From positions 1 through 49,814 of the IMG/VR virus record IMGVR_UViG_3300042307_000724: a stretch of 49,814 bases of DNA, one strand, 5' to 3'. The translations under genes were made by a program, and so were the position numbers. The first letter of the stretch is position 1. Each line of letters starts with the position of its first letter. The notes under the pieces are model-generated. The model was not told where the DNA came from. It worked only from the letters and a program-made list of their open reading frames with translations, and searched no databases. Shown in pieces: positions 26,656 through 35,362 of the stretch. The stretch comes from a virus.

Positions 26656-26805
26656 ATGAAAAAAATAAAGAATATAAAGATTTCAGAAGAATCTCACGAC
26701 GTTTTAAAAAAATACTGCGAAGAAAAGGGATTAAAGTTGTATAAGTTTTTAGAAACGTTAATTTTAAAAACTTGTCAAAAAGAAAAGGATATATACGGAG
26801 AATAA
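26656..26805 (+). CDS. small ribbon-helix-helix (Arc/CopG-like) protein
   Basis: The 49-aa product (start at 26656) has an N-terminal strand IKNIKIS, then helix EESHDVLKKYCEEKG and helix YKFLETLILKTC, the order of Arc/MetJ/CopG ribbon-helix-helix repressors. These dimerise and insert the strand pair in the DNA major groove. It lies on the plus strand between two minus-strand tail genes, and its stop abuts the stop of the gp15-like gene. A local transcriptional regulator, perhaps of the late units, is the natural guess, but the target is unknown. T4 has genes 16 and 17 (terminase) at this position; they are not here. Confidence 0.65.
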   Translation: MKKIKNIKISEESHDVLKKYCEEKGLKLYKFLETLILKTCQKEKDIYGE

Positions 26806-27846
26806 TTAAACCAAATACGCCACAGACTTTAACGTAGAGGTCTTTGTATTATCATTTTTAACCACAATAATTTTTAAAGTATCGTTAGTAGTTATTTGTA
26901 TTGTACTTAAATCGTCACCAACATAATTATTATTTATGTATACGGAATACGATGTTACGTTGTCTGTACTTTGGATTACAATATCGGCAGTATAGTTAAA
27001 TACCTCGCTTAATTGTGTTACCCCACTTAAAAAAGTAATATCTAAATTAAAATTATTTGTTCTTGGTGGTTCTATTTTTGCCTTTCTTTTTCTAATTTTG
27101 GTGTCAACCTCAATAACTGTAAGTGCTCTTGTAATTGCTGGTGAAACTTGGAATTCCTCTTCGTCAATTAACAACCCCTTTAATGTTATTTTATAATTGG
27201 CAATATAATATTTTCTTTTTTCTAATTCTTTAGAGGATTCGTCAGAAACTTCGTCCATCATAACCGGTAGATAATGTCCTTTTACGTTTATATAAGCTTG
27301 TTTTGATGTAAAAGTCTGCATGAATATTTTATTAAACTCATTCAATTCCCTCATTCTATTACAAAATAATTTAATATTATATGTTATATCAACCGGAATG
27401 GGTTGTGGAATTTTATAAACGTCAGCACCTTTTCTTTGACCGTCCCATGTTGGAACAGTATAATAATGAAAGTGTCTTCTTTCTGGAATATTTGCAAGAC
27501 CACCTTGTAAGGTTCCGTATTTAACTTCAGGCATTCTTACCGTTGTAACAAAAGGTAGTTTAACGTTTTTATCTAGATCGTTAAAATTCCAAGTTGTGGT
27601 AAATTGAGCCCAGTTTTGGTTTGTTATAATTTTGTCTATTGATGGTACTTTTTTCCCATCCACCGACAAAGATAACCTATCCTTAACAAAATCCAAAATC
27701 CCCCTGTCCAAATCGGCATGTAATACCCCTTTAGGTAGGTACGTACCATCTTTAGTTATTAAATCCAATAACTCTTCTCTTCTTTCTTTCCCCACCTTTT
27801 CAGGTACAAGGGGTAAGTGTTTTTTAATTTTTTTTGGTAAAGCCAT
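26806..27846 (-). CDS. probable tail sheath terminator / completion protein, gp15-like
   Basis: The 346-aa protein lies just upstream of the sheath gene, where T4 has gene 15. It contains PQPIPVDITYNIKLFCNRMR with the following ELNEFNKIFMQTF helix, the pattern (a strand, then a helix of a measured partner, then ALINVKGHYLP-like strands) that I associate with gp15-type tail terminators. These cap the last sheath and tube ring and bind the neck. The C-terminal 90 residues are a beta domain (YTADIVIQSTDNVTSYSVYI) not present in T4 gp15 (272 aa). It overlaps the preceding gene by one base. Another neck or completion protein is possible. Confidence 0.5.
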   Translation of the reverse strand: MALPKKIKKHLPLVPEKVGKERREELLDLITKDGTYLPKGVLHADLDRGILDFVKDRLSLSVDGKKVPSIDKIITNQNWAQFTTTWNFNDLDKNVKLPFVTTVRMPEVKYGTLQGGLANIPERRHFHYYTVPTWDGQRKGADVYKIPQPIPVDITYNIKLFCNRMRELNEFNKIFMQTFTSKQAYINVKGHYLPVMMDEVSDESSKELEKRKYYIANYKITLKGLLIDEEEFQVSPAITRALTVIEVDTKIRKRKAKIEPPRTNNFNLDITFLSGVTQLSEVFNYTADIVIQSTDNVTSYSVYINNNYVGDDLSTIQITTNDTLKIIVVKNDNTKTSTLKSVAYLV

Positions 27847-28361
27847 TAGATACCTTTAAATTCGTTATCGTTAACAGGTGATGCAATAATTGATCGATAA
27901 AATCTTTTATACCCGCCATATGTATGTTTATTATCGGTAAAAACCCTACCGTCGTTTACTACAGAATAATATCTTACCCTATCTTCAGTTTCATAGTAAC
28001 CAATATAGTCACCATAATTAATATCAATACCTAACTCATCAAGTTGTTTTTGATAAACCCCTACTTTGACATTACCTGGTTCTGTTTGTGATAATTTTGA
28101 CGAACCGTAATCCACATTTGTAGGTGCTTCCACCTGAACATACCCTTTAAATTCGACAGGAGCTAAAAATTGTATCGAGTCCTCTAACGCCTCCCCATAC
28201 ACATCGTCATTATCAGTCCTTTGTCTATCGACTCTGTATAAAACTAAAGTGAAATTCATGTCCCCATGTAACCATTCCTCACCCATATTAATATCCAAAT
28301 CAAAGTCTTCTTCAGAAAAAAACTTATTTAACCTTGTAATTGGGACTTTATTCTGTGCCAT
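27846..28361 (-). CDS. probable neck / head-tail joining protein (gp14-like)
   Basis: The 171-aa protein has VYRVDRQRTDNDDVYGEALE, a pattern of neck-type proteins (a strand, an acidic loop, then YGEA), and a C-terminal GDYIGYYETEDRVRYYSVVN region. It is co-translated (TAATG overlap) with the gp15-like gene, and in T4 gene 14 precedes gene 15. T4 gp14 is 256 aa, so this version is shorter. A TATTTATA element ends just 3 bases before its ATG. The family call is from context and weak pattern matching. Confidence 0.45.
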   Translation of the reverse strand: MAQNKVPITRLNKFFSEEDFDLDINMGEEWLHGDMNFTLVLYRVDRQRTDNDDVYGEALEDSIQFLAPVEFKGYVQVEAPTNVDYGSSKLSQTEPGNVKVGVYQKQLDELGIDINYGDYIGYYETEDRVRYYSVVNDGRVFTDNKHTYGGYKRFYRSIIASPVNDNEFKGI

Positions 28362-28364
28362 AAC

Positions 28365-28372
28365 TATAAATA
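28365..28372 (-). promoter_or_regulatory. late-type TATTTATA element before the gp14-like gene
   Basis: Minus-strand TGTATTTATAGTTATG: only GTT separates the element from the start codon. If it is a -10/-7 box, the transcript would be leaderless. It is divergent with the element at 28407. Confidence 0.5.
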
Positions 28373-28406
28373 CATTGATTGATTATTTATTATTGTTTAG
28401 TATTTT

Positions 28407-28414
28407 TATTTATA
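28407..28414 (+). promoter_or_regulatory. late-type TATTTATA element before the SNF2 gene
   Basis: Plus-strand TTTATTTATATTATTATGG, 5 bases before the ATG at 28420. With 28365-28372 it forms a divergent promoter pair in a 58-base gap. Confidence 0.45.
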
Positions 28415-28419
28415 TTATT

Positions 28420-30186
28420 ATGGAAGAATTAATTTCAAGAACTCCCGAAACACGGTCACTTCAATTACTTGACGAATATGAAGGATCAAATAACTATATC
28501 CTAAATTTAAAACACAAAAAACAAAATAGTAAATCGTTTACACCTACCAGGTCTCAAGCGGAATACATTATAAATTTTCACGGTCGTACACCAAAGGTCG
28601 CAAAAAAATGGGTCAAACTCGATTCGTATTTTGGTAAAAAAATGATGGAAGAAAAAATGTATACCAAAGAACCGACAGAGATTTATGTTGAGAAACTTTT
28701 GGTTGAGAAAGATAAATCATATCATATATGGGGTAAGATATTTAGTGGTGACACCGTACACGACTTTTGGTTACCAAAATCCGCACTTATAAAAGATAAC
28801 GAAGTGAAAAACATTATTGTTGATTACACCAAATACAACCATAGACTTCCAATGGAACACCAAAAAGAAGCAATTACTAAGTTGGTGGGTAACAAAAAAT
28901 ATATATTGGCTGATGATATGGGTCTTGGTAAGACTACCAGTACTATTATAGCCGCACTTGAAACAAAAATAAAAAAAATATTAATAGTATGTCCCGCATC
29001 TTTAAAAATAAATTGGCAACGTGAAATTGAAAACTATTCAGATAGAACCGTTTATATCGCAGAAGGTAAGAAATTTTCAAATGAACACGAATTTGTAATA
29101 ATTAATTACGATATTTTAAAAAACTTTCACGATCCAAAAAAGAAAGACGAATCAACAATTTTAAATGCAAAATTTGATTTGGTTATTATGGATGAGGCTC
29201 ATATGATATCAAACCCCCAAGCACAAAGAACAAAAATTGTTAATGATCTATGTGATAAAATTGATAGGGTTTGGTTATTGACGGGAACACCAATGACCTC
29301 AAGACCGATGAACTATTTTAATCTTTTGAGTTTAGTTGAGAGTCCTGTCGCAGCAAATTGGATGGCTTACGCAAAAAGATATTGTAATGGGTTTCAATTC
29401 GTTGTGGGTAATAGAAAAATTTGGAATGTTACGGGAGCATCAAACTTAGATGAACTAAGAGAACGAACGCAATCACACATTCTTAGGAGACTAAAAGAAG
29501 ACGTTTTAGATTTACCCGATAAAATTATTACACCTGTTTATTTAAGATTAAAGTCTAAAGACTATGAAGAACTCATGGGTGAATACTATGATTGGTACGA
29601 CAAAAACCCTAACGAATCCGGATCATTAACCATCCAATTTGGTAAATTAATGAAAGTTAGAAAAGTTATTGCCGAAGAAAAAGTTAAAAACACTATTGAG
29701 TTGGCTGAGAATATTATTGAACAAGGTAAAAAAGTTATCATATTTACAAACTTTACAGATACGTTACGGACAATTTATGACCATTTTGGAAAAAGTGCGG
29801 TTTATTTAGATGGGTCTTGTTCAAAACCTCATCGACAAAAATCTGTGGATGATTTTCAAGAAAACGATAAAATTAAAGTGTTTATTGGTAACCTAAAAGC
29901 TGCGGGTGTTGGTATTACTTTAACATCGGCCGAAGCGGTTATTATGAATGATTTGTCGTTTGTACCGGCAGAACACGCTCAAGCAGAAGATAGGTCTCAT
30001 AGAATTGGACAAAAAAATTCAACATCAGTTTACTATCCCCTTTTTGAAAACACAATAGAGGGTGCGATATACGACATCTTAAATAGAAAGAAAAAAATAA
30101 TATCCACAGTTATGGGGGATGATCTATTATTAGATGAGGCATCTTCGATAGAGGAAATGTTAAAGATAATTTCTAATGGTAGGTGA
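28420..30186 (+). CDS. SNF2-family DNA translocase / helicase
   Basis: Starting at the ATG at 28420 the protein has 588 aa; an upstream in-frame start at 28249 would run antisense through the gp14-like gene and is rejected. The superfamily 2 motifs are in order: Q-like HRLPMEHQKEAI (141-152), Walker A DDMGLGKTT (165-173), Ia VCPASLKINW, II DEAH (258-261), III LLTGTP (286-291), then IV-VI in the second RecA domain (VIIFTNF, AAGVGITLT, QAEDRSHRIGQ). This is a complete Swi2/Snf2 engine of the RapA/SMARCAL1 type that moves on double-stranded DNA and remodels protein-DNA complexes or anneals forks. T4 UvsW is a different SF2 helicase. It overlaps the SOD reading frame by four bases if the GTG start is used. 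Confidence 0.88.
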   Translation: MEELISRTPETRSLQLLDEYEGSNNYILNLKHKKQNSKSFTPTRSQAEYIINFHGRTPKVAKKWVKLDSYFGKKMMEEKMYTKEPTEIYVEKLLVEKDKSYHIWGKIFSGDTVHDFWLPKSALIKDNEVKNIIVDYTKYNHRLPMEHQKEAITKLVGNKKYILADDMGLGKTTSTIIAALETKIKKILIVCPASLKINWQREIENYSDRTVYIAEGKKFSNEHEFVIINYDILKNFHDPKKKDESTILNAKFDLVIMDEAHMISNPQAQRTKIVNDLCDKIDRVWLLTGTPMTSRPMNYFNLLSLVESPVAANWMAYAKRYCNGFQFVVGNRKIWNVTGASNLDELRERTQSHILRRLKEDVLDLPDKIITPVYLRLKSKDYEELMGEYYDWYDKNPNESGSLTIQFGKLMKVRKVIAEEKVKNTIELAENIIEQGKKVIIFTNFTDTLRTIYDHFGKSAVYLDGSCSKPHRQKSVDDFQENDKIKVFIGNLKAAGVGITLTSAEAVIMNDLSFVPAEHAQAEDRSHRIGQKNSTSVYYPLFENTIEGAIYDILNRKKKIISTVMGDDLLLDEASSIEEMLKIISNGR

Positions 30187-30194
30187 TATTTATT
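30187..30194 (+). promoter_or_regulatory. late-type TATTTATT element before the SOD gene
   Basis: Plus-strand GATATTTATTAGTATG lies directly after the SNF2 stop, 3 bases before the ATG at 30198. Confidence 0.4.
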
Positions 30195-30197
30195 AGT

Positions 30198-30914
30198 ATG
30201 ATATTTAAAAAAATTAATCAAAGAATAGATTTAATCGAGAGTAAATTAAACCATACCTCATTTTTAAACGAATCAATTATTTCTGAAATAAAAAAAATAA
30301 GTATGGAAAAACTACCATACGATTATAATTCTTTAACAACTTTTGTAGATTCTGAGACGATGAAAACTCACTACACAAAACACTATAAAGGGTATGTTGA
30401 TAAACTAAACGCCGAGTTAGAAAAGGTTAAAGGTAAGGATATAGACTTAGAAGAAATTATAATAAAAATATCAAAGTTTAACAATAAAGTTAAAAATAAT
30501 GGTGGTGGGGCATTTAATCACGCATTATTTTGGAAAATGTTAAGTCCAAAAAAACAAACAGTTAAAGATCCGATTAAAAAAGAAATTGATAAAAACTTTG
30601 GTTCGTTTGAAAAATTTAAAGAGAAGTTTGAGGAGGAATCAAAAAGTCGATTTGGATCTGGTTGGGTTTGGTTAATCTTGACCGACAACAATAGATTAAA
30701 AATTGTTTCCACCGCAAATCAAGACAACCCCCTAATGAATACAGAAAAAGAAAGGGGATATCCGATCTTAGGTTTAGACGTATGGGAACACGCTTACTAT
30801 TTAAAATACAAAAATAAAAGAGACGAATATGTTAAAAATTTTTGGAAGGTTGTAAATTGGGAATTTGTGAACGATCAATATCTAACAAGAATAGAATTAA
30901 ACAAATCAAAATAG
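30198..30914 (+). CDS. sodA: iron/manganese superoxide dismutase (Mn-type) with N-terminal extension
   Basis: Residues about 38-238 are a complete Fe/Mn SOD. The metal ligands H58 (THYTKHYKGYV), H108 (GGGAFNHALFW), D194 and H198 (LDVWEHAYYLKYKN) are all present. GGGAFNH together with Q175 in STANQDNPLM is the manganese-enzyme pattern. The enzyme converts superoxide to hydrogen peroxide and oxygen. The first 37 residues are an extra helix-like N-terminus (KINQRIDLIESKLN) with L-I-E-S and L-N-E-S sequences that fit a prohead-protease site, so it may be targeted to the capsid. I prefer the ATG at 30198 to the GTG at 30183, which would overlap the SNF2 stop. It stands between SNF2 and a neck gene and is a host-like accessory gene. 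Confidence 0.9.
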   Translation: MIFKKINQRIDLIESKLNHTSFLNESIISEIKKISMEKLPYDYNSLTTFVDSETMKTHYTKHYKGYVDKLNAELEKVKGKDIDLEEIIIKISKFNNKVKNNGGGAFNHALFWKMLSPKKQTVKDPIKKEIDKNFGSFEKFKEKFEEESKSRFGSGWVWLILTDNNRLKIVSTANQDNPLMNTEKERGYPILGLDVWEHAYYLKYKNKRDEYVKNFWKVVNWEFVNDQYLTRIELNKSK

Positions 30915-30919
30915 TTAGA

Positions 30920-30927
30920 TATTTATA
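30920..30927 (+). promoter_or_regulatory. late-type TATTTATA element before the gp13-like gene
   Basis: Plus-strand GATATTTATATATAAAATAAG, 16 bases before the ATG at 30944, close to the sheath element in its following TATAAAATAA. Confidence 0.55.
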
Positions 30928-30943
30928 TATAAAATAAGTACCT

Positions 30944-32065
30944 ATGGCAACAACTGTTATAATTACCGGTCCTGAAAGAGAGGCACTTTATAGAAGGATT
31001 AAAAATCTATTAGGTGCCCCACTACGTTCTGTTGAACTTGATGACGATCAATTAGATTCCCTTTTAGAGTTATCAATCGAAGATTACGAACAACACATAC
31101 AAGATTGGTTAATTGAAGCACAATGGACTTCAGTGTATGGTCTAAATTTAGATGAGCAATCAGTTACACGAGCACTAACAACCAGAAGTTTGGATTGGGA
31201 AACGCAATACACTTACTCCTATTCTAAGATCGTAGGGTTACAGGCTGGTGGTGATTACGTTTTGAAAAAAGATTATATAGATTTGGTTCCTAACCAACAA
31301 ATATACGAAATACCTGCAGGTAGAGAATTAAACGAACTTTTATGGTTTTCAAGATCTGAGTTAGACGCAGCATATTTTGACCCTTTTATGGGTGGGTTCG
31401 GTGGGTTCGGTGGAATTGGTTTAGGTGGTGGTGCGGGGTTCTCACAAATGGGTACTTCGGGTAACTATTTTATTACTCCTGCTGCTGACATACTTTTAAG
31501 AATGTCGGACATTAATATTAAAAGAAGAATTATTTCAGGTGATTTAACATATAGAGTTACCGCACTACCAGAAGGTAAAAAAGCGATACACCTTTACAAT
31601 GTACCTGGAGGTAAATTTGATTTTGGTAATATGAAAAGAAACGACCATAAGGTATGGTATTGGTATTATGATACTTTCGATAGAGAAGATTGTTTATCTA
31701 AAAACCCTGATGTAGTACGATTACCTTCAGATGTTCCATTAGAAAGATTACGATGGGATAAATTAAATAACCCGTCAAGAACTTGGGTTAGAAGATGGTT
31801 TACCGCTTATTGTAAAGAAACGTTGGCAAGAGTTAGAGGTAAATATAGTGGTAACCTTAAAACTCCCGATAGTGAGTTAACTTTGGAGTATACAACACTT
31901 CAATCTGAAGCAAAAGATGAGAAAACATTATTATGGGAAGAACTTAAAACAAGACTTGAAAGATTGAGACCAGATAAAATGATGGAGGCAAAAGCATTAC
32001 AGGCAGAAAACTTAAACAAGTTATTAAAGTTCAGACCTTTTAACAGTCCGTATACTATTATATAA
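30944..32065 (+). CDS. 13: neck / head completion protein, gp13-like
   Basis: The 373-aa protein has an N-terminal helical segment LGAPLRSVELDDDQLDSLLE followed by SIEDYEQHIQDWL, as in connector proteins, a Gly/Phe-rich low-complexity loop (FMGGFGGFGGIGLGGGAGF, about 146-166), and a C-terminal WVRRWFTAYCKETLARVRGK segment typical of gp13-type neck proteins of T4-like phages. These close the portal after packaging and dock the tail. It is on the plus strand, unlike the gp14/gp15/sheath/tube genes, and is split from them by the SNF2-SOD pair. Confidence 0.65.
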   Translation: MATTVIITGPEREALYRRIKNLLGAPLRSVELDDDQLDSLLELSIEDYEQHIQDWLIEAQWTSVYGLNLDEQSVTRALTTRSLDWETQYTYSYSKIVGLQAGGDYVLKKDYIDLVPNQQIYEIPAGRELNELLWFSRSELDAAYFDPFMGGFGGFGGIGLGGGAGFSQMGTSGNYFITPAADILLRMSDINIKRRIISGDLTYRVTALPEGKKAIHLYNVPGGKFDFGNMKRNDHKVWYWYYDTFDREDCLSKNPDVVRLPSDVPLERLRWDKLNNPSRTWVRRWFTAYCKETLARVRGKYSGNLKTPDSELTLEYTTLQSEAKDEKTLLWEELKTRLERLRPDKMMEAKALQAENLNKLLKFRPFNSPYTII

Positions 32066-32072
32066 ATTTTTT

Positions 32073-32405
32073 ATGGCAATATTCAGAAGTTTATCTTCAA
32101 AAAAAATTATAAACGGCGTTGAAATAAAAACATCGGAGTTATCTATCGTTACAAACGAAGAATATAAAACGAATGGTGAGTCGGCAATTGTGGTAAAAGA
32201 GGTTGAGAAATGTAATTTATTTTTAGACTCTAAAACTACCGACCACGTCGTGATAAAAGCACTTACAAATGTTTTAGTTTCATCTAACGACCTAATAGAC
32301 GAAGAATACAATGAAGTAGAATTAACTAAAGGTTCGTGTGTGGAGTTTAGAAAAATTGGTGATCATTGGTATATTCTTTCTAGTGACGGACTAAAAAACT
32401 CTTAG
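32073..32405 (+). CDS. hypothetical 110-aa protein
   Basis: Small, mostly beta protein: it alternates polar strands (IKTSELSIVTNEEYK, SAIVVKEVEKCNLFLDSKTT, HVVIKALTNVLVSS) and ends ELTKGSCVEFRKIGDHWYIL, like a compact jelly-roll or fibre-attached domain. It starts 7 bases after the gp13-like gene and is probably co-expressed. Its stop overlaps the stop of the DNA polymerase gene (CTTAG), leaving no room for a terminator. A small virion component is likely; I do not recognise the family. Confidence 0.6.
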   Translation: MAIFRSLSSKKIINGVEIKTSELSIVTNEEYKTNGESAIVVKEVEKCNLFLDSKTTDHVVIKALTNVLVSSNDLIDEEYNEVELTKGSCVEFRKIGDHWYILSSDGLKNS

Positions 32406-35302
32406 TCAAAAACTAAAGACATTAAATCCCCATCTTCATCAAATTCATAAAGGTCATCAACATCAACTGACTTTTTAACTTTATTCTCCAACATTAGTTT
32501 TCTATTGTGATCAACTCTACTTTTCTCAACAAGATCCAAAGTATTGTCAATATACATATAGTATGGATCAATACCCACTGTTTGCCAAAATACAATCTCC
32601 ATATCAGATAAAGTTAAGACCTCATCTAAATTATCTTGATCCTTTTCTTTCATTGGATATCCGCGACCTAATTCTGTTTGTGACTTCGTAAAGATTGGTT
32701 GATATATTGGGTTCTCAATTAAGATGTCTTTTCTAATGTCAGGGTTATATACCACAAGTAAGGGTTCAATTCTTTTATTAAATGCTGCTAACGCTCTTGC
32801 TACGTTATAATCACCTAATAAGTCAGGATTATTTTCTATTTCCTTTTCATCAATTAAATAACAATTTAAGATAACCTCACTTTTTGATAACATTTCAGGT
32901 GGTACGCCCCCGTGAATTTTTGTATAATCCTCGATTTGTTTTTTAGTCATCTTTGTTGTTTTTTTCTGAACATCACCGTGTGATTTCTTTTCACCATTAT
33001 TAACATAATAAATAGTATCACCTAAACCTGGTTTTTTACCAGCATTCATTAAAAGTTCCATATGAGCCTGCCTTGACATTAAACTACCCGAAATTGTTTT
33101 TTTTGTGATGTGTACTTTATAATCGTCAATTGATTGTTTAACACGAGCCTTGTTTGCCATTTTTGCTAAAGGTATTTCTTTGTTGTAAATTTTACTTACA
33201 TACTCATAATAGAAATCTAAAAACTCACCACCCTTACCGTCAAGTAACATTCTTAACCCTTTATCTAAAAATTCTGCAACATACGTTTGAAGTTTTTTAG
33301 ATTTAATTGAGTTACCCGTAAGTTTAACTTTACCTTTATCTGTGAGTAGTGCATAGTTCTTACGAGCCACGTTAATGGTTGCAGGCCATACACCATCAAT
33401 ATCAAGACCCATCTCGTTTCTCATAAATAGATCATTGTATTCTGCAACATCGGCTTCAGCACCTACGTAGGTTTCACCCTCCTTAACTAACCCGTTAAGT
33501 CCTTTACCTACATAGGTATAGTTTTCTCTATCTACAGGGGTCTCAAAGTTGACCCCATCCGTATCCATCACCAGTGGGACATACCCTCTCGTCATAAAAT
33601 ACATAATCATCTGTCGTAAATATTGTCTTCCTGTGCACGTAATCTGTTCTCCCATGTCAATGTCTCCCCATGGAAATACGTGAGGTGCTGAGAGAGATCC
33701 AAAGAATGCGTTGATAAAGATTTTGATTGGTAATTGTTTTCTGTCATATGAGACTGAAAGTTTCGGATCCGTTTTTTTAAATTCACTTGCTAAATTTTTA
33801 TATTTTATACGAGTATCTCTAAAGTACTTTAACATACTTTTCATTGCTCCTGTTACATCACAAGCAGGAAATACGTCGTGAACTAACTGAATGGAGGGGT
33901 ATAGTGACGAGTAGTCAAGTTTTAATACCTTCCTTGAGTAACCAACCTGAACCAAACGAGAAAGACCTCCTGTAAATTTTCTTTTCTCTTTCTTTTTAGG
34001 TAGTGCCAAATTGTTTTTATAAGACCACGAACACATAATCATTTTCCATAATGTTGCAGTACCCATCGTTGAGAGTCGTTCATAGGTGGTTGGTACCAGT
34101 TTGGAAAGTAAGAAGTTAGCTTGATTGAACTGTTCGTCAACAATCATAGTTTCATAAAGGTCATCATCAAGGTAGTCCTCAATAATTTTTGAACCGTTAG
34201 TTTTCACATATATATCAGTTCTCCTTGAACAAACTTCATCTATCTTTTCGTTGATACCTATTTTTTTATAGTTGCCGTTTTCTTTATTCATCCAATAATC
34301 CTCATTGTCAAAATAAATCTTTCCGATTTTATCTCCCTCAACATAAACACGATTTTCTTTTTCTGCCTCAATAAATTTGGTGATATACTTCAAAGACCAA
34401 CTCTTAATGTCGGAATTAATTGCTTGTGCTCTACGAACCGCATGAGCAATATCCACAATATTATACCCCCACATTTGAGTTTGAACATAAGGTTCCATCT
34501 CATTTGCCAACTTTAAAATTCCGTCTTTTTGTTTTAATGGTTGATCTGCCTTTAACGTTTTTGATATTTTTTTAATGTTTAACTTTAAAATTTCCGCACG
34601 TTTTAAAATAAACGGAAAGTCAAAGAATGCTGAGTTGTAACCACCGATAAGTGACGGCTTTAATTCGTCAATGGTTTTGAAAAACTCAATGATCATTTGT
34701 CGTTCTTCATCTTCGTTTTGTGCTGATAATAATTTTAAGAAGCCACGGTTGTCTTTCATTCCAATCAAGAACATTTTACTTGTCTTGGGATCTAAACCTG
34801 TGGTCTCAATATCGAATACAAACCTGTGGATCTCATCATATTCATCAAATCCTTTGAATAGTCTTTTACTTTTTTGGATTAGGTATTGTTCTACGGGAGA
34901 TAGTATTGTAATAGAATCAGAATTATCTCTACCCCACGGATCTAAACCACCACCCTTAAAAAAGTTCACAAGGTTTGAATATGATTTTGTTGTTTTGACC
35001 AAGAAAGTCAATCCATTTTTTAATCTTTCGTCTCCCCTATCTTCTAATTTTTCTATGATGATGCCGTTTTCAGACATCGCCTTTTTTTGAAAGTCTTTAT
35101 TACCTTTGTAAAAGTTTTTTGTTCTAAGGTCACCAACCCAAGCAAATGGGATGAATGTATCCATCCTCAAAAGTTTTCCTTTGATTGGATCTTGTATTAC
35201 CTTGAAAATTTTATCTGATTTGTAATCGTATTCTAATGCGACAATATATTTCTCGTCGTCTTCGCCGTGTAAAAAGCGCTCAATTTCTTCTTGTGGAACC
35301 AT
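32402..35302 (-). CDS. 43: family B DNA polymerase, gp43-like
   Basis: The 966-aa enzyme has both activities. The 3'-5' exonuclease motifs are FDIETTGLD (D164, E166), GGYNSAFFDFPF and a downstream Asp-containing motif. The polymerase motifs are LDYSSLYPS (Asp near 464), the B-motif region with NAFFGSLSA near 534, and MDTDGVNFE near 578 (the catalytic D-T-D). T4 gp43 is 898 aa. A second expanded region lies in the C-terminal thumb and end. It should replicate the phage genome with gp32-like protein and a clamp, which is not in this window. It starts from a promoter-like TTTGACA...TATTTATT and ends tail-to-tail with the plus-strand neck operon. Confidence 0.93.
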   Translation of the reverse strand: MVPQEEIERFLHGEDDEKYIVALEYDYKSDKIFKVIQDPIKGKLLRMDTFIPFAWVGDLRTKNFYKGNKDFQKKAMSENGIIIEKLEDRGDERLKNGLTFLVKTTKSYSNLVNFFKGGGLDPWGRDNSDSITILSPVEQYLIQKSKRLFKGFDEYDEIHRFVFDIETTGLDPKTSKMFLIGMKDNRGFLKLLSAQNEDEERQMIIEFFKTIDELKPSLIGGYNSAFFDFPFILKRAEILKLNIKKISKTLKADQPLKQKDGILKLANEMEPYVQTQMWGYNIVDIAHAVRRAQAINSDIKSWSLKYITKFIEAEKENRVYVEGDKIGKIYFDNEDYWMNKENGNYKKIGINEKIDEVCSRRTDIYVKTNGSKIIEDYLDDDLYETMIVDEQFNQANFLLSKLVPTTYERLSTMGTATLWKMIMCSWSYKNNLALPKKKEKRKFTGGLSRLVQVGYSRKVLKLDYSSLYPSIQLVHDVFPACDVTGAMKSMLKYFRDTRIKYKNLASEFKKTDPKLSVSYDRKQLPIKIFINAFFGSLSAPHVFPWGDIDMGEQITCTGRQYLRQMIMYFMTRGYVPLVMDTDGVNFETPVDRENYTYVGKGLNGLVKEGETYVGAEADVAEYNDLFMRNEMGLDIDGVWPATINVARKNYALLTDKGKVKLTGNSIKSKKLQTYVAEFLDKGLRMLLDGKGGEFLDFYYEYVSKIYNKEIPLAKMANKARVKQSIDDYKVHITKKTISGSLMSRQAHMELLMNAGKKPGLGDTIYYVNNGEKKSHGDVQKKTTKMTKKQIEDYTKIHGGVPPEMLSKSEVILNCYLIDEKEIENNPDLLGDYNVARALAAFNKRIEPLLVVYNPDIRKDILIENPIYQPIFTKSQTELGRGYPMKEKDQDNLDEVLTLSDMEIVFWQTVGIDPYYMYIDNTLDLVEKSRVDHNRKLMLENKVKKSVDVDDLYEFDEDGDLMSLVFD

Positions 35303-35362
35303 ATCTATAATTTTAAGTTTGGGTTATTATGCTCACAAAAAATATTGTGATTTCCCTTACCT

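Noticed and set aside
28249-28419. Longer N-terminus for the SNF2 gene
   Set aside because: The extra 57 codons are antisense to the gp14-like gene and skip the TATTTATA element. The ATG at 28420 is the natural start.
35336-35351. Hairpin CACAA/TTGTG before DNA polymerase as a terminator
   Set aside because: The stem is only five pairs with no T-run on the minus strand. It is more likely chance or a leader feature.
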